64,000 nucleotides of DNA from positions 10,261,243 through 10,325,242 of the forward strand of contig CM057162.1 of the NCBI GenBank assembly GCA_029962745.1. Direction: 5' to 3'. The DNA is from Echinometra lucunter (lineage: Eukaryota; Echinodermata; Echinoidea; Camarodonta; Echinometridae). Both the position numbers and the translations under genes were made by a program. A model generated the notes under the pieces. The model ran no database searches, was not told the DNA's origin, and saw nothing but the letters and a program-made list of their open reading frames with translations. The first letter of the stretch is position 1. The number at the start of each line of letters is the position of its first letter. This document shows positions 21,569 through 34,409 of the stretch, piece after piece.

Positions 21569-21995
21569 TATTTTTGCAGAGTCAAATTTGACTCAGAATG
21601 GCGTCAGCCGGGAGTCAACTCTATTCAAAGTTAAGTGCGATTTTCACGGCACGTGAACGTTTTGCGAAGGATGCAAATATCAAAAAAATTGTATCCTTCG
21701 AAAATTCGCCAAACTTGGGCGGAGATTCAGAAGCATTGTCAGTTATTGTTTGAGGGATGCGGGAAACGTTCGCAAAACTTCAAACTTTTTTGAAATTCTG
21801 CCGAACTGAAAACGAACAATCGGCAACACTTCCAAACCCCTGCGCATGTTCAGCGAACTTTTAGAGCATAAAATGCAAATGTTGGACTTCTCCATTCCGA
21901 GTCAAATTAATCCAGAAATCTGAGTCACTTTAACTCCGAATAGGTCTGACTCCCAGTTGACTCCATTCCGAATCAAATTTGACTCTGCAAAAATA
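21569..21995. mobile_element. MITE with GCAGAGTCAAATTTGACTC ends
   Basis: Left end TATTTTTGCAGAGTCAAATT and right end AATTTGACTCTGCAAAAATA are complementary over about 30 bp, including AGAATGG/CCATTCCG. An internal direct repeat (GGATGCAAATATC.. and ..GTATCCTTCG) forms another stem. Non-coding, about 427 bp. Confidence 0.85.
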
Positions 21996-24084
21996 AAAGT
22001 GCAAAAGTGCAGCTGATAGCAATTTCTTAATTTGTTGATTGAGTTTGTTCATTCCCCACTCGATTTTGAGCCAATATGAAATGAAAATGTATCAACCTGA
22101 AATAGTGGATAACCTGTTTCTGATTTGTTTGAGATGTCATTATTCCAAAGGACAGAAATCACAGGCAACACTGGGTTAAGTTCAATATTCCTTGGTAGGA
22201 GGTTGTCTAAAAAAAAATCAATTTAAACCTGACATAGGACTGCAATCTCATGGCTTGCAATATCTGACTACTTAACTTTAAATATTCACTAGTAAGTCAC
22301 TTCAAAATTAATAAGCTTTTAGCTGTCAAGTTGGATATGGCTTAATGAAACCTTTCAACCTTCATTAAGTCCAATAAAGACAAAGCCATGATCGATATAG
22401 GCCCTCCAGACAAATGAATTCACTGTTTCCCCCCACTCATAAATTTAAGCAACAAGGTACCAGTGGATTCATTACTTCATTAGTCAATAACTGGTTCACA
22501 ATGTATTTCTGTCCTCTCTGCTCGTATATTTTGAAATTCATATGGGCACACAAAAAACAAGATCAGTAGTCTGCAAACGAACTGTCTGCTGAGGTGCAAA
22601 GCTCATATTGTTTTATTACCCCGTTAATGCCCCTCTAGCATTCTACTACACAAAGTTACCCATGTTCACACGGGCCAAAACTTTGAATTAGCGAAACTAA
22701 ATTAAAGTTAATAGGGGAAAAAAGAATGATGAGGGTTCATGCAGGAAAAGGAAAAAAAAAAACCTCTCTCAGGTTCACCACAAGTACATGTAAGTATCCT
22801 GATCCGCATCCCAAATCCTTGTCAGTCAAAACGCATGACAGAGTGCCTGAATATAAGACTATCAGAGATTAGAGCTCTACTCAAGACTTTTACTTGGAAA
22901 TGTGCTGCAGTTAACAAAAACAAATAACATAAAAAGCAATGGCCCGAATTCATAAACAAGGTTTAAATTCAAGCCATGCTTTAAAAATTCAAACCATGTT
23001 CTTAATCTCCAAAAGCATAAAACATCTATGTTCTCTTGTCAAATGGGCAGGCAGCAATGCGCTTTTACATGTATATTATCATTTATACTTATCTACATGC
23101 ATTTACTCTTATTTACACCTATTTCACATACATAATCCATGGTTTCAATATCAACCTCTGTTGTGAATTTGGGCCTATGTCTACAGATTTGTCAATGCGT
23201 GACCTTTCATATGGACCACTCACTGCTTGCAATCTTGGAGATATCCATAAGCTTAATTAAGGTTTGGAATATGACTGAACTATAATAGGGTTTCAAAACT
23301 CTGGGTAAGTCCACACAACCTGAAGCTACAAGGTGACCTCAAGGTTCTCAAACCACAAGAAGACTTAAAGTTTAAGGACACTAGGACAGTCATGTGAACC
23401 TACCTATTCACAGGCATGAGCACACTGTGCATGTCGTGTACCATAAAACCTATGATGCCCTCATAATGGCCGAACCCTATACCGTTTATGACCGGCATGG
23501 CCTGCCATATGCTTGGCTGAAGCAGCAAGCAGGACTCTAGTCATCACTGAGGTGAGGGATAGTCTAGTGTGTAATCAGAGACCCATTTATCGTTCATAAG
23601 AAGGTCATGGTTGTAATCAAAGACAAGTTATGAGCTACATGTAGAGTGTTCTCCTTTGCATTGATCAGGTAAGGCCAAGTCAAATTAATTCTTAGTTTCT
23701 CGTCCAGATATTTTCAACTTAAGGAGGAGGGAGTCTATGACATTTTATATTTTACCTGTACATAAAAATGCTATTCAGTCAATTCCACCACAAAATTCCC
23801 TTTATCAATATTTCAATTTATAAAGGCTCTCATGAAGCTCAAAACAAAGGAGAAGTGCATGGAATTGATTACCTTTGTCACCTCATAGTAAAGATGTACA
23901 TACACAGGTTAAAATTAATTTCATTTTTGAAAATGAATAACAATATTAATAGTTTAGTGGTACTGCATTGATTTGAAATGGTTTGATGACATACATGTAG
24001 TATTAGTTTGTTATAGTATAATGGTATTATCATGCAAAGTGACTACAAAGAACGTGCTTGTATGTTATTTAAGTGTTTAAAAAT

Positions 24085-24246
24085 CAATAAAAAAAGACCT
24101 AAGGTTTGACATCCTATCCAAAGGACATGGTTATGAAGATTAATGCCTTACTAATGGGTGTGACCACAGTAGCTTTGTTCAAACCCAGGACCTAATGATT
24201 ACAAGACCACTGCTCTATCACCGATCCAACACACTTCCAAGGCTAC
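24085..24246 (-). mobile_element. tRNA-derived SINE-like repeat
   Basis: On the minus strand 24246-24169 resembles a tRNA: acceptor halves GTAGCCT and AAGCTAC pair partly, a D-arm-like stretch reads GGTGATAGAGCAGTGG, the anticodon loop CTTGTAA would give TGT (Thr), and a B-box-like GGGTTTGAAC follows. The D region is too long for a functional tRNA. A non-tRNA body continues to about 24085, ending near a T-rich tail, as in SINEs. It could also be a tRNA pseudogene. Confidence 0.6.
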
Positions 24247-24357
24247 ATCTTCAGTAGATGTAGACTAACCCATGCTTGGCAAGCAATGTAGGTAATCTGT
24301 GTCAACACTACCATGACACCAGATTTGCTCCTGTCTTAATTTCTCTGAAGGCATAGG

Positions 24358-24379
24358 GTAAGGGTTAGGGTTAGGGTTT
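24358..24379 (+). repeat. Short interstitial GGGTTA repeat
   Basis: About three units of the animal telomere motif, read GGGTAAGGGTTAGGGTTAGG. Too short to indicate a chromosome end. Confidence 0.8.
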
Positions 24380-24515
24380 TGATGGGGGGTTTGGTTCAGA
24401 ATAAAGTGAAGATAAGGATAAAGGCTAGTGTTAAGTTTTGGGGGGTAGGTTGTATGTTTGGCTTAAGATGCAGATTTCCCGTGGCAGCAATTGTTGCCGT
24501 AGCAAATGTCATACA
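24379..24515. repeat. Dispersed repeat (GCAATTGTTGCCGTAGCAAA), copy 2
   Basis: Related to 12700-12895: TGTATGTTTGGCTTAAGATG, CAGATTTCCCGTGG and GCAATTGTTGCCGTAGCAAA. It is preceded by a short telomere-like run. Confidence 0.65.
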
Positions 24516-24689
24516 ACCCAACTCTAGACATAGCCCAGTGCACTATTATATCCCGAGAAAATCCCTTATAATTCCATAGAGCCTGTCTATCAGTTGCAAA
24601 GGAATATGAACAAATGCTTGCAACCATCTCTAAGGATGACATTTGTTACACCTCTAATAAAAATATATTCGCTTTCTCTATTTATATAA

Positions 24690-24719
24690 CACTCTCTTCT
24701 CTCTTCTTTTTCTTCTTCT

Positions 24720-24755
<36 letters not shown>
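24690..24755. repeat. TTC/CT microsatellite
   Basis: (TTC)n followed by (TC)n, giving Arg/Glu-rich chance frames on the opposite strand. Confidence 0.9.
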
Positions 24756-24756
<1 letters not shown>

Positions 24757-25344
24757 GTGCACATGTACTTAACATGTAAATTTGCAGAGATTTGTAAGTA
24801 ATACACAAATTAATATTTACCTGGTAAAATATATGAAATATGTAAGTGGAACTCTTCACAACATCACAAATTTGATGAAAACCTACAAAGCGATTCCGAT
24901 GCACTAATACGCGTGTTTGCCAAATTGCATTCCACTATTGAGTCTGTCATCAGCAATTAAACCGAGACGAAGAAATGAAAGAACAAGGAGTTGAGAGACA
25001 AGACGTATCAAGCAGTATTCCTGGTATATCCATACGAGGCCATTCTGTTCTAATGGCTTTCCAACCAACTCTCATCTTCAGCACATTCTCTCCCTCAATG
25101 CAGTCAATTGCTCCATATCTTCTCTGAACTTGAGATACTGTTCACACTGCTCAACATTCCGGTAACTGGTTAAGCAATTAAAAAGAAACGCTCCATTGCT
25201 GGACTCTACACGAGGTGGCATCAAGGGCACATCAGTAAACAATATCATAAGTCCAGACACCCCCCCCCCCAAACATACACACAAACACACATTTAAAATT
25301 TTGATATGTGTCTCATACGCAATGCTAACAATTTCACATAACTT

Positions 25345-25535
25345 GCAGACCTCCCAACCTTTCTGACTGAAAAATAGGGATGATTTTGCTCAAAATTAGG
25401 AAAGAAACAGCATTTCCCATAGGAGTGTATAGTAAATTTATCAAGAAAAATATGAATATCATATCAAAACAAGAGCTTGGAATGGTCAAAATTCAGATTT
25501 TTTTCCTCCAAATTCAGAATGGTTGGGAGGTCTGC
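25345..25535. mobile_element. Short MITE with GCAGACCTCCCAACC ends
   Basis: Perfect ends GCAGACCTCCCAACC and GGTTGGGAGGTCTGC, extended by TTTCTGA/TTCAGAA-like complementarity. About 191 bp, AT-rich interior, non-coding. Confidence 0.85.
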
Positions 25536-25684
25536 TTAAGACTCCTTTTGTAAAAAAAAAAAAAACACCAAAAAAACAAAATTAGTGTGGAACCAGTCTT
25601 TAGAATGACAATCGTGAAATATCTATAGCACAAAAAAGGAAGATGTGCACTACAAGGAATGCAGACAGCAGCGAGATATCTAAT

Positions 25685-26134
25685 CCCATGTTCAGACGCA
25701 AAAACATTCACACTAGAACTCGATAAAGAAACAACGTATAAACAATTATCGTATAGCTGACAGACTGTTCAGACATAATCTCGGTAGATCTGGAAAACGT
25801 TGTACAGATGTGCAGTTGCACTGCGCATGATGTTATGGCAACGACGTCAGCGCTAGCCCCGGCTGGCCTTCCTCTTCCACGTATCACAAGTCACCTTTCG
25901 CGCGTGGTCACATTAAGCCCCGCCCAGTTATACCGTTCTATGGTTGCCATACGTTCAGACGTACTTGGAATGCTGATTCATTATCGAGTTCTAGTTTGAA
26001 ACAATGCTCTGACGGTCATTTCATTAGACGTTGTTTCATTATACGATGTTCAGACGTATAAATTCATCATATAGCCATACCGTTCCAGTATAGCTATATC
26101 GTTCCAGTATCAATTTTTAACGTCTGAACACCCT
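25685..26134. mobile_element. MITE with GTTCAGACG ends, copy 1
   Basis: Left end CCCATGTTCAGACGCAAAAA, right end TTAACGTCTGAACACCCTG. The interior carries further GTTCAGACG motifs, a GACGTCAGCGCTAGCCCCGG segment and GCCCCGCCCAGTTATACCGT. A related copy is at 34456-34765. Confidence 0.75.
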
Positions 26135-27088
26135 GTAAGATACAAGCAGTGGGAATGTGTCTCTTAAGTAGACAATCAGCTGTCTATGGAAGTTTAGAGT
26201 TAAGTTCAAGGATTGGAAAAGTGAACTATAAAAACTGAAGGCATTTACCAACTGTTATTAACTGTAAGCACTGAGCTCCGTATTTACCAATAAAGGTTTG
26301 TAACTCCACACTGGTATAAGGAGAAAACCATTGGAACCATTTCTAGAGGACTGGGACATTCTACAAGACCTAACGGGTCAATTTGTATTTCAATTGGTAT
26401 TCAATGAGTCAATTGGTCTAATGAACCATCAAGAAGTTGTCAGAATGTCTTCGAGAATGCCTTTGAGAGCCACGTGTCCGAGTTGTTTCTATAATTAGGG
26501 TAAGGGGTAGGTTACATGTTCAATTCTTTATTCCACTTTCACACATTTTCACAAGAATTTATGAGAATGGAAGGTTGAATACTGGTAAGGAGAAGATTGG
26601 TTGAAGCTATTCTTTGAATAACTTTTGTGAGTATGTACATGTATAAGAAGAGAATCCACTTTAAAACAAATAGTGTACTACTGGGTTTCTCAGAAATGCA
26701 TGCAATCAATGAATACAGAACAAATGGTAATACACATTTGGCTCCTGTATAAATCCAAGTGAGTTTAAAAAAGGTTTGTAACAAGCAAACATATGCCAAT
26801 GTCTCAGGGCATATGTGAATGTAGAAGTAAAGATGATGGTGAAACTGAGCACTAAATATGACCACTGCAACATTCAAACTAAAATCTATTTCTTTAGAAT
26901 CTATGCCAAATTTCGACAGAATATTTTCCATTGCACTGTTTTCCACTGATATCAATCAGTGGACAAGCTAGGATTTATCCACAGAGTTTGCTTCTGTTGC
27001 ACTTTCACGATCAAAATTCACCTTCCATCTTTAAAATTTAATTTCAAGGTCTGAAGATCTACATCACGGCTGGAAACAGGCCAAGGCA

Positions 27089-27116
27089 GGCGAGCAAGCA
27101 AGCAAGCAAGCAAGCG
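27089..27116. repeat. AAGC microsatellite
   Basis: About six units of GCAA/AAGC. Confidence 0.85.
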
Positions 27117-27708
27117 GAGCTAACCGTGAACTATGTGATGGATGTGAGATGTGTATTTATAGATGGGCATGATCACTGCAACTGTACAAATCCATCAGAT
27201 GCCAGCCGTGTCCTACGTCACAAGAAGAAGATCACAATGTTCTTGTAGGACCATCAAAGCCGACAGTAATCTGTACACGACCGAGACTACAGGAGCAACA
27301 AAGCCAACATGCAATTCTGTAGGGTGACACTACATGTATGTATACATACATACATAAATGTATACATACATGTAGGACAAATAGAGATAACATAATCTGT
27401 GGGCTGGGACTATATGCAGTGTCGGACCACAAGAGCCAATGCCAAAACATGTAGTTTAAGACCATAATATAGGACCTTTACATCCAACAGAGTTAAATTC
27501 AAACAGGAAAAAAAGAGTAGCAGATATAACGTCGCCCTTCTGCCAGCCAGGCGACGATATGACAGATCTAATAATATGAAACTTGAACACTACGAAGACA
27601 GTAATAAATCATCTTATAACAAGACGGAGAAATATATGAATTCTTTTAAGGCATGGAAACAAATCCATGAGTTTGTAAAGATTTTCTCTCATTAAATTTA
27701 CATCTCAT

Positions 27709-28065
27709 GGTTCTCGCCAGGACATAACACCCATGGTTCCAGTACCATGCGTAAAGGGTTTCAGACAAGGAAGAACCATGTGTGAAATTGCTGCACCATG
27801 CATGGACGAGGGTAAAAAAATATTGGAGTATATATTCCTAACAATAATGATAAATGTCACAGATTGTTTTGCTTTTTGGCAATGTATTTTTACTTTTATG
27901 CCATTAGTAGACAACTCCTGCTTACCAAGGAGTATTTTTCATCCTTTTACTATAGCATATACTGCCGCCACAAATAAATTTAGGTGTTATTCCATAAAAC
28001 TTCTGAAACTTCCACGCTTTGCGCAGAGTGGGAACCGTGTGTGGATTTTTTTTCTAGTGGGAACC
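27709..28065. mobile_element. MITE, GGTTCTCxCCAG ends, copy 2 (inverted)
   Basis: Same family as 6742-7121 in reverse orientation. Left end GGTTCTCGCCAG, right end CTAGTGGGAACC. The long chance frame across it is not a gene. Confidence 0.85.
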
Positions 28066-30070
28066 CTGCATCTATATCCAAGCAGATGGGACCATATGTT
28101 TGCATTCAAGTGCGTTAACACTGAAAAAAAATATTCATGCAAACAAACATACAAAAACATCATGTTTAAGGTTTTATTTCAGCAAATAAAGCTCATATAC
28201 GGAAAAAAAAAGTATCTTATGTTTACGAACACCAATCAGTATTTTTAGAGTACAGAGTGGTATTAGGGCTTCAAAAGTGCAATGATCTTTTTCCACTTTA
28301 AAAATGTAAGAATCACCCTCATCATACCCTGTCAAAAATTCAGAAATCAGGTCACTGCAATTCTAGTCAGCAGTGTGGATGGGTAGAGGATGATCAGAGA
28401 ATACATGAATGGCTGGCCCTACTTCACAGCAGAGCAAACTAATAACACAACACTATACAGATGGGCAGGTGTTAGATCAGCTCATTACCCTCAAAATGAG
28501 GGATGTTGCTGTGCCCATCGCACATGGGGGAGGGGGTGAAACTAATTTGCAAAGAAAACAGGCAAATAATACCAAAGGAGCATGAAGGGGAAAATAGGTT
28601 CTTCTTGAAAATTTGTAGAAAAGACTACAAATACCCAAATTTACTTGGTGACGGAAGTCTGACTGAAGGTGCTGAACCCCTCTGCCTCCAAAACCAGTGA
28701 TGCCCCTGCTCATAATACCAGCCTCTCATACTTATCAGTGACATAGATAATGGCAAGTATTATTTATAGTACACAAGTACAGTATGTACTTTTTGTTGGA
28801 GATCATAGATATATACAAAGCAGTCTAGAATTTCCTGGATAAGCTTTACCAAATTTAGGATCTGATAGGTTCAGAGAAAAGGTAAGAAAAACAAGATTTA
28901 GGACAAATTAAAAGGTTAGGATAAAGTTCTATATCTCACCATAAGATGTGCCTATCAGCAAATGTTATAGATTTCCAATGTAACTCGGCATGTCAAAGAG
29001 CTAAAACCAAAGCAAGGACTTGCGACGAAGTAAGAGCCAACATCAAGCTGGGTAAGTTCCCCAAGAAATGGCATATTGTCCTACAGTGCATGGCAGGGTA
29101 AAGCAGACTGTCTAAACAGGGAGATACACGTTTTCTGTCATGTTCAGCAGAGCCCTAAGCACCCAATTTCCCCAACAAATCTCTACCTAACCAAACAATA
29201 ACAGGCTTGCTGATAGATCTGTGTTGAATGAAGGATCCGCACAGAGGATCTCTGTTCTTAGCGCCCTCAATACGCCCTCCAAGTAAAAAAGATGAAAAAT
29301 CTTGGCTTGCTTCTCCCTGCTGAACGGATCGCGGTTTCGGGGAGGGATGCGAGATGCTGTTGCGGAGGTTCGGAGCAGAGTTGTATAACGTCATAGGGAT
29401 TTGGAGGAAATGGGCAATTTGACTGCAGGAGGGGGAATCATGGGTTAACATTAAGACTTCATGTGAGGGAACATGATACAAAACAGATTGGGGACATTGC
29501 AGAGATTCTTGAATTGGGATATATGGGTTTAACCCTACAATTACAATTCCGTAGCCTATTAAATTCAGCCAAAGAATGGTCTTCTAGAATAATGCTCCAG
29601 CAAAATGAATTAGCTGAACAAATTGAGTAATTTTAAATCTGATGCAGTAAAATTAAGTCATCACAAGACAAAATTTATATCAAACATTGTAAAACAGCTG
29701 TCATTGACATTTTCAAACTTTCATACCTGCGAAACTATCCATGAGAGTACGTGTACATCTACATGTGTGTTACAGTAAATCAAATAAGAAGAGAGTTCAG
29801 TTGTGTCCGTGGCAGTGGCAAAAGTTTCTTGAAAACAGATTTCAGTAACAATTTGGACAAGTTCGGAGGGGGGGGGGGGGGGTTCCTGCAACTTCCTGGT
29901 ATTTCACTCCACTGGTGTCTGATTATAAGACTATGCTGATTCCTGTATGAAACAAACATGTCATTGACATTTTACATTCAACATTATTAGCATTGCTGGC
30001 CGACTAGGCGATCCCATGGATTGTTGCTTCCACATTAACCAATCATGCTAAACATTACCAGTCATTAAGT

Positions 30071-30212
30071 CAGGGCCCCGTTTCATAAAACTTGTTATCA
30101 ATAACAAGTTGCAACCACGATTATAAGCTACTGAAATCCTTGCATCTGATTGGCTGAGAGTAAATTTGTCATAGAAATGTGGCAGTTGTGGCAGATATGA
30201 AACGGGGCCCTG
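30071..30212. mobile_element. MITE, CAGGGCCCCGTTTCAT ends
   Basis: Perfect 16-bp ends CAGGGCCCCGTTTCAT and ATGAAACGGGGCCCTG bound a 142-bp element. Next to the left end is the inner palindrome CTTGTTATCAATAACAAG. Non-coding. Confidence 0.88.
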
Positions 30213-30870
30213 AATTCTCCAAATGTCATTGAGAAACCTATGTCACTGTACTGCTATCTAATAGCAGGGCATTAGCTCTAACATATGCACGGACATGAAT
30301 CGGCATTACGTGCCAACAGAATGTACAGAACTGCGCATGGTAATAACACTGGCAGTGTCACTGCAAACTCTTAATACAGAACATAATTACTTCCAGGGAT
30401 TTTACATTTATCTCGAGCCAAACCATACTGTAGCATGTCCATTAGTTCAAACAGCTAGAACTCCCAACTTTCATTGTTTGTTTGTTTTTTGTTTTCATAG
30501 AGATCCATATTGAAAATTTTCAAAGCTCTTAATGCATGCAGCATATAGTTTTGAAAAATGGGGAGGGGGGGGGGGGGTCTCATAAGTATTCCAGTACCCA
30601 CCTGTTATACAGTCAAATCCTACTTCAAGCATTTCAACACATAACCCTCACTGGCATACAAAACTGGGTAACATGGTCAATTGGGTGTAAGCAGAAGTGC
30701 CAGTAGACAAAGAAAGTGATACAAATTTTGAAAGATTCTGGGAGTTTTTAATAAATTTGACCAAGTTTGGATAGATGAGAGGGGCGAAGTGTATTACACA
30801 GAGGCCCATCTGATATTTCTCAAGCAAAAGAATCACCCCCCCCCCTCCTCCCCCACCCCCTCCAGTCATT

Positions 30871-31143
30871 GGCCCGGTTGCATAAAACTTGCTATTGATG
30901 GTAACCTTGCCATCAATGGTAACTTCCATGGAAACTTCCATGGAAACCTTGAATTTGATTCAATTCAATTCAATTCAAGGTTTAAACATGAGTTGCAGCC
31001 CAATGGCTGAATCTGTCATGTATACACTTAAGAGATTCATTACATATTTCAAACATTAAAAAACAGTTACATTGATTGGCTGTTGAGCAATATTACCATG
31101 GTAGTTACCATTAATAATGGTAAGTTTTAGGCAATGGGCACCC
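30871..31143. mobile_element. MITE family GGTAACTTCCAYGGAAACCTT, interrupted copy
   Basis: Left end GCCCGGTTGCATAAAACTTG, right end TAAGTTTTAGGCAATGGGC. Compared with the uninterrupted copy at 45440-45592, it carries about 115 extra bp (roughly 30955-31070) between AAACCTTGAATTT and GATTGGCTGTTGAGCAAT, including four ATTCA units, plus a local duplication of ACTTCCATGGAA. Confidence 0.8.
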
Positions 31144-32797
31144 TGGTCTATCAACGAACTTCGGGTTGAGTCTTAGGAAACGGAAAAGGAGACAGAAAAG
31201 GAGAGACAGTAGATGGAGAGAGATGAAGAAGATGAAGAGTTCTTCTTTATTCTAACTTCATTCAGGATGTAGCCAAACTGTTTTGTTTCCCATGGGGAAG
31301 AGGGAATGTGGGAGCAACGATCTCTATCGAAAAAATGGTGCGAAAAAATATCTTGCCGAAATGTGACAAATATGGAGAGCTGACAGGAAGTCTTGATAGG
31401 ATGCCTTTCCAATGACCCTCTGAAAGGGAAATCATTAGGGTCTCTTTCACATGTGATTAATTAAACCTCCTTTAAAACCAATGCACATGTAAATAACTGG
31501 CAAGGACATGAGAGTAAAAAAAAAAGTAGCTGTGCAAAAAACAAACAAACACACAAACAAATGGAACAGAATCGTGCTTATTTAATTTTAACACACAGAA
31601 ATAAGAAGCACATGGTCTTTTTTATTTTACTGCAGCTGTCTGCAATTTCAAGGTGGTCAAAAGAAGAATATGTGAAGACTGCTTTATGACTGAACTTAAC
31701 ACTGTATAAATGGCAAGCAAAGCTCTCTCTTGAGAGGATGAGATACTGCTATCAATGGTGCCAGTTTACCTGGCCTACATGCTACATGTAGTTCATGAAT
31801 TCAGACCCTATTTACAGCAAAGCCTTTCAAAAATACATTTATTTGAGCTTTGTCTAATTGCTCAGAGCACATTTCCTTTTAAATGCTTTGCTAGACTGAC
31901 CTATTCCATCAATCATTATGAACTATTGAATACAATTTCTCTCATTCAAATGCCCATTTTTATTCACACAGTTCTTTCTGAAAAAAAAACCCACAGAATA
32001 AACAAAGACAAAAAATGAGGCATATTCCTCAATTCATAATTAGCTAATCAAATGGCGATCAACTATTGTATCAAAGTAACTATTACTTTCTACTTTTTGC
32101 ATGCAATGATCTTTCTTTTTTTTCTACTGATGTACTGAAAATACAAATATCATGTGGACAGGAATGGTCTGCAAAGTGGATCATTTTTTACATCATTCAC
32201 AATCTTCCAAACACATATTTCAATTCTATCTTGATGACTGAGAGGAGCAAGAGAAAGCCCATTATGAAGTTGTACAAGATCATGAAGTCTGAATGCTAGA
32301 CTACTCCTTTTCCTGGTTTCTCAACAAGATTTTTTCTTTTCACCTCGCACAGATCCAGTTTCATCTGAAATGGATTGCCAAAGCTGATTACACATGACCG
32401 CCTTTCAGTCAAAGCGGGAGCTTTCGTACACAGCATATCATCTCTCCAGCGCAAGAAGGGCATTAGCTCTGTGTTGAATTATTTAAGTTAAAGCCCTTCT
32501 GGATCTAAGCTCAGGTGGTTACATTAGAGAGTCACAAGACTAGTAGGCACCTTCTCTCCATCACTGTCATCATCACACCGCTATCATTCGCGGCTCACTC
32601 TTTATAACCACAGCAATATTGTGTCTCCTTTTTAATAGTGACCTTTCTGCGTTATCTTTCTGAAATGCTAGGAATCATGTATTACACCACAGGCAAAAAG
32701 AGCAAAAATCGTGTTTAATTTCAAGTCTATTTCTAACACAGTACTAAATATTTACAAATTATTTTTTTCACGTGACTGGCACACTTTCGTGTCCAAA

Positions 32798-32927
32798 TAA
32801 AAAGTACAATGGTACATGTGCTAAATTGACAAAATTACTATCAAGTCATGGTAATTTGATGTACTTGCATGGTATTTTCATGGTTTTGATGGTAATTTCA
32901 TCAAAATGCCATGGTACTTTTTCTGCA
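32798..32927. mobile_element. Small palindromic repeat with AAAAGTACxATGG ends
   Basis: Left TAAAAAGTACAATGGTACAT, right ATGCCATGGTACTTTTTCTG, with several internal CATGGTAATTT motifs. Probably a small MITE. Confidence 0.55.
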
Positions 32928-32936
32928 GGGGTAAAA

Positions 32937-33410
32937 CAAAGAAGTGAATCTTCTGGACCACAATTAAAACTAACAGGTGTCAGAAGTTTGACACAAAAGA
33001 GCTTAACCATGGAGTTTAAGCAGAACCCACTCCAAAATAGTAGTTCAAATAGCTCTCATTCTAAGAGTGGATTTGATTAAGTGTGAGCAAAGAAAAAAAT
33101 TAGATATCCACTTTGAAACAAAGGGATCCCTAAAATGACTCCTAAGAGACTGTATCTCTGCTCCTGCATCAAAACAGGGTAAGAAGCAGTGCAGGGTTAA
33201 CCCGCAGCCTACCGGAACCGGCTGCCACCTGTATCGAGCCTATGGGAAGGAGAGAATTCAGTAGACAACGAGTTAACAAAAATAAATCTTCCAGGGCCAC
33301 AGTGAAACAGTGTGGGAGCATGACACAAAAAAGGCTAAATAAAGAGTTTTGGCAGGACCCACTCCAAAACAGAGGTTCAAATAACTTATTTTTTTAAAGC
33401 GTGGAGTCTA
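32937..33410. repeat. Diverged direct duplication, period about 350 bp
   Basis: A block near 32940-33065 and one near 33289-33385 share GTGAATCTTCTGG/AATCTTCCAGG, GACACAAAA, GAGTTTAAGCAGAACCCACT versus GAGTTTTGGCAGGACCCACT, CCAAAA and GTTCAAATA in the same order. Confidence 0.6.
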
Positions 33411-33559
33411 CAGGTCTAAGTATAGATTTCCATTCTACAACAAAAGTGATCTCTAATATAGAAGTCAAATCCTAGGACAGTGGATCCCCATTCTTGAAAA
33501 GTCAGATACTAGGAGGAAGCATAGGGTTTAGAAAATAAGTGAATCTTTCTGACTGAAAT

Positions 33560-33780
33560 GAAAGTGTGTCAGCTTGGAGCTGGACACAACAAACCAGCAC
33601 ACAAGTCCGGCTGATCATGATTGCTCTTCAAACACAAGCTGCTCCGCAGATTCGGATGAAGCGCTAAAGCAAACAGGAGATCGTGTCGGTGCACAGAGAG
33701 CGTGCCGTGGCCTTAATCAGGCGAATGGGCAGCTGGTATTCCCTCGTCCATAGCGACTTTGAGAGGATGATCAAATCATT
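33560..33780. promoter_or_regulatory. Possible intronic regulatory module
   Basis: A complex, GC-balanced stretch inside the large intron, free of repeats and of exon-like borders. Composition only. Confidence 0.2.
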
Positions 33781-34168
33781 TCCCAATCAAACTCATTCTA
33801 CTTGAATTGCATCGAAATTATGGCAGAGCTCATTGGTAATTATACAATGGGACAGCACTAGGCCAATTTGCACTCTTAACACTTTTAGGAGTGTGGCTAC
33901 ATGTACATAAATGGCAAGTAATGATCTCATTTTGATACAATTTCAATAATCTTTCTCAGAAAGGGTGACTCTTAGAACTTTAATAGCTTATAAAGGCTGG
34001 CGAAGAAATTTACAGTAAAATCAGAAAACTGAATTTGATCATTAGGGTTTTCCGACAGGAATCTTTCAGGAACTGAAAATTTCAGTGTACATTGCATCCA
34101 CTTCATTGTCAAGCCCGACAGGTTTTTCAAGGACAGACATCTGACATATATTGAGAGTTTTAACACTT

Positions 34169-34192
34169 GTAAAAAAAAAAAAAAAAAAAAAA
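34169..34192. repeat. Poly-A tract
   Basis: An A run of about 23 bases on the plus strand; no retroposed gene is visible next to it. Confidence 0.9.
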
Positions 34193-34409
34193 ACAGTAAT
34201 GAAGTGTCTAGCTATTTAATGTTTGACTGTCTGTGAAGGACATCACTGAAGGACTCTAAATTTTGATTGCCCTGGCTGTCTCTTTGTATTTAAACTAGGA
34301 TCCACAAAATGGTCAATGTCACAGATGAACAAAAATGTCATTCTTATCTGATCAGGCTCTGTATGAAACATTAGCAAACAGGATGCAATCATGAAATTCA
34401 CGAAGTTAA

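Noticed and set aside
24169..24246. Functional tRNA-Thr gene
   Set aside because: The D-arm region is too long and acceptor pairing is imperfect; a SINE or pseudogene fits better.
24358..24379. Telomere or chromosome end
   Set aside because: Only about three GGGTTA units, with ordinary intronic sequence on both sides.
27733..28248. 171-residue plus-strand frame
   Set aside because: It coincides with a MITE copy (27709-28065), which has an inverted relative at 6742-7121. It has no domain features and no splice structure.
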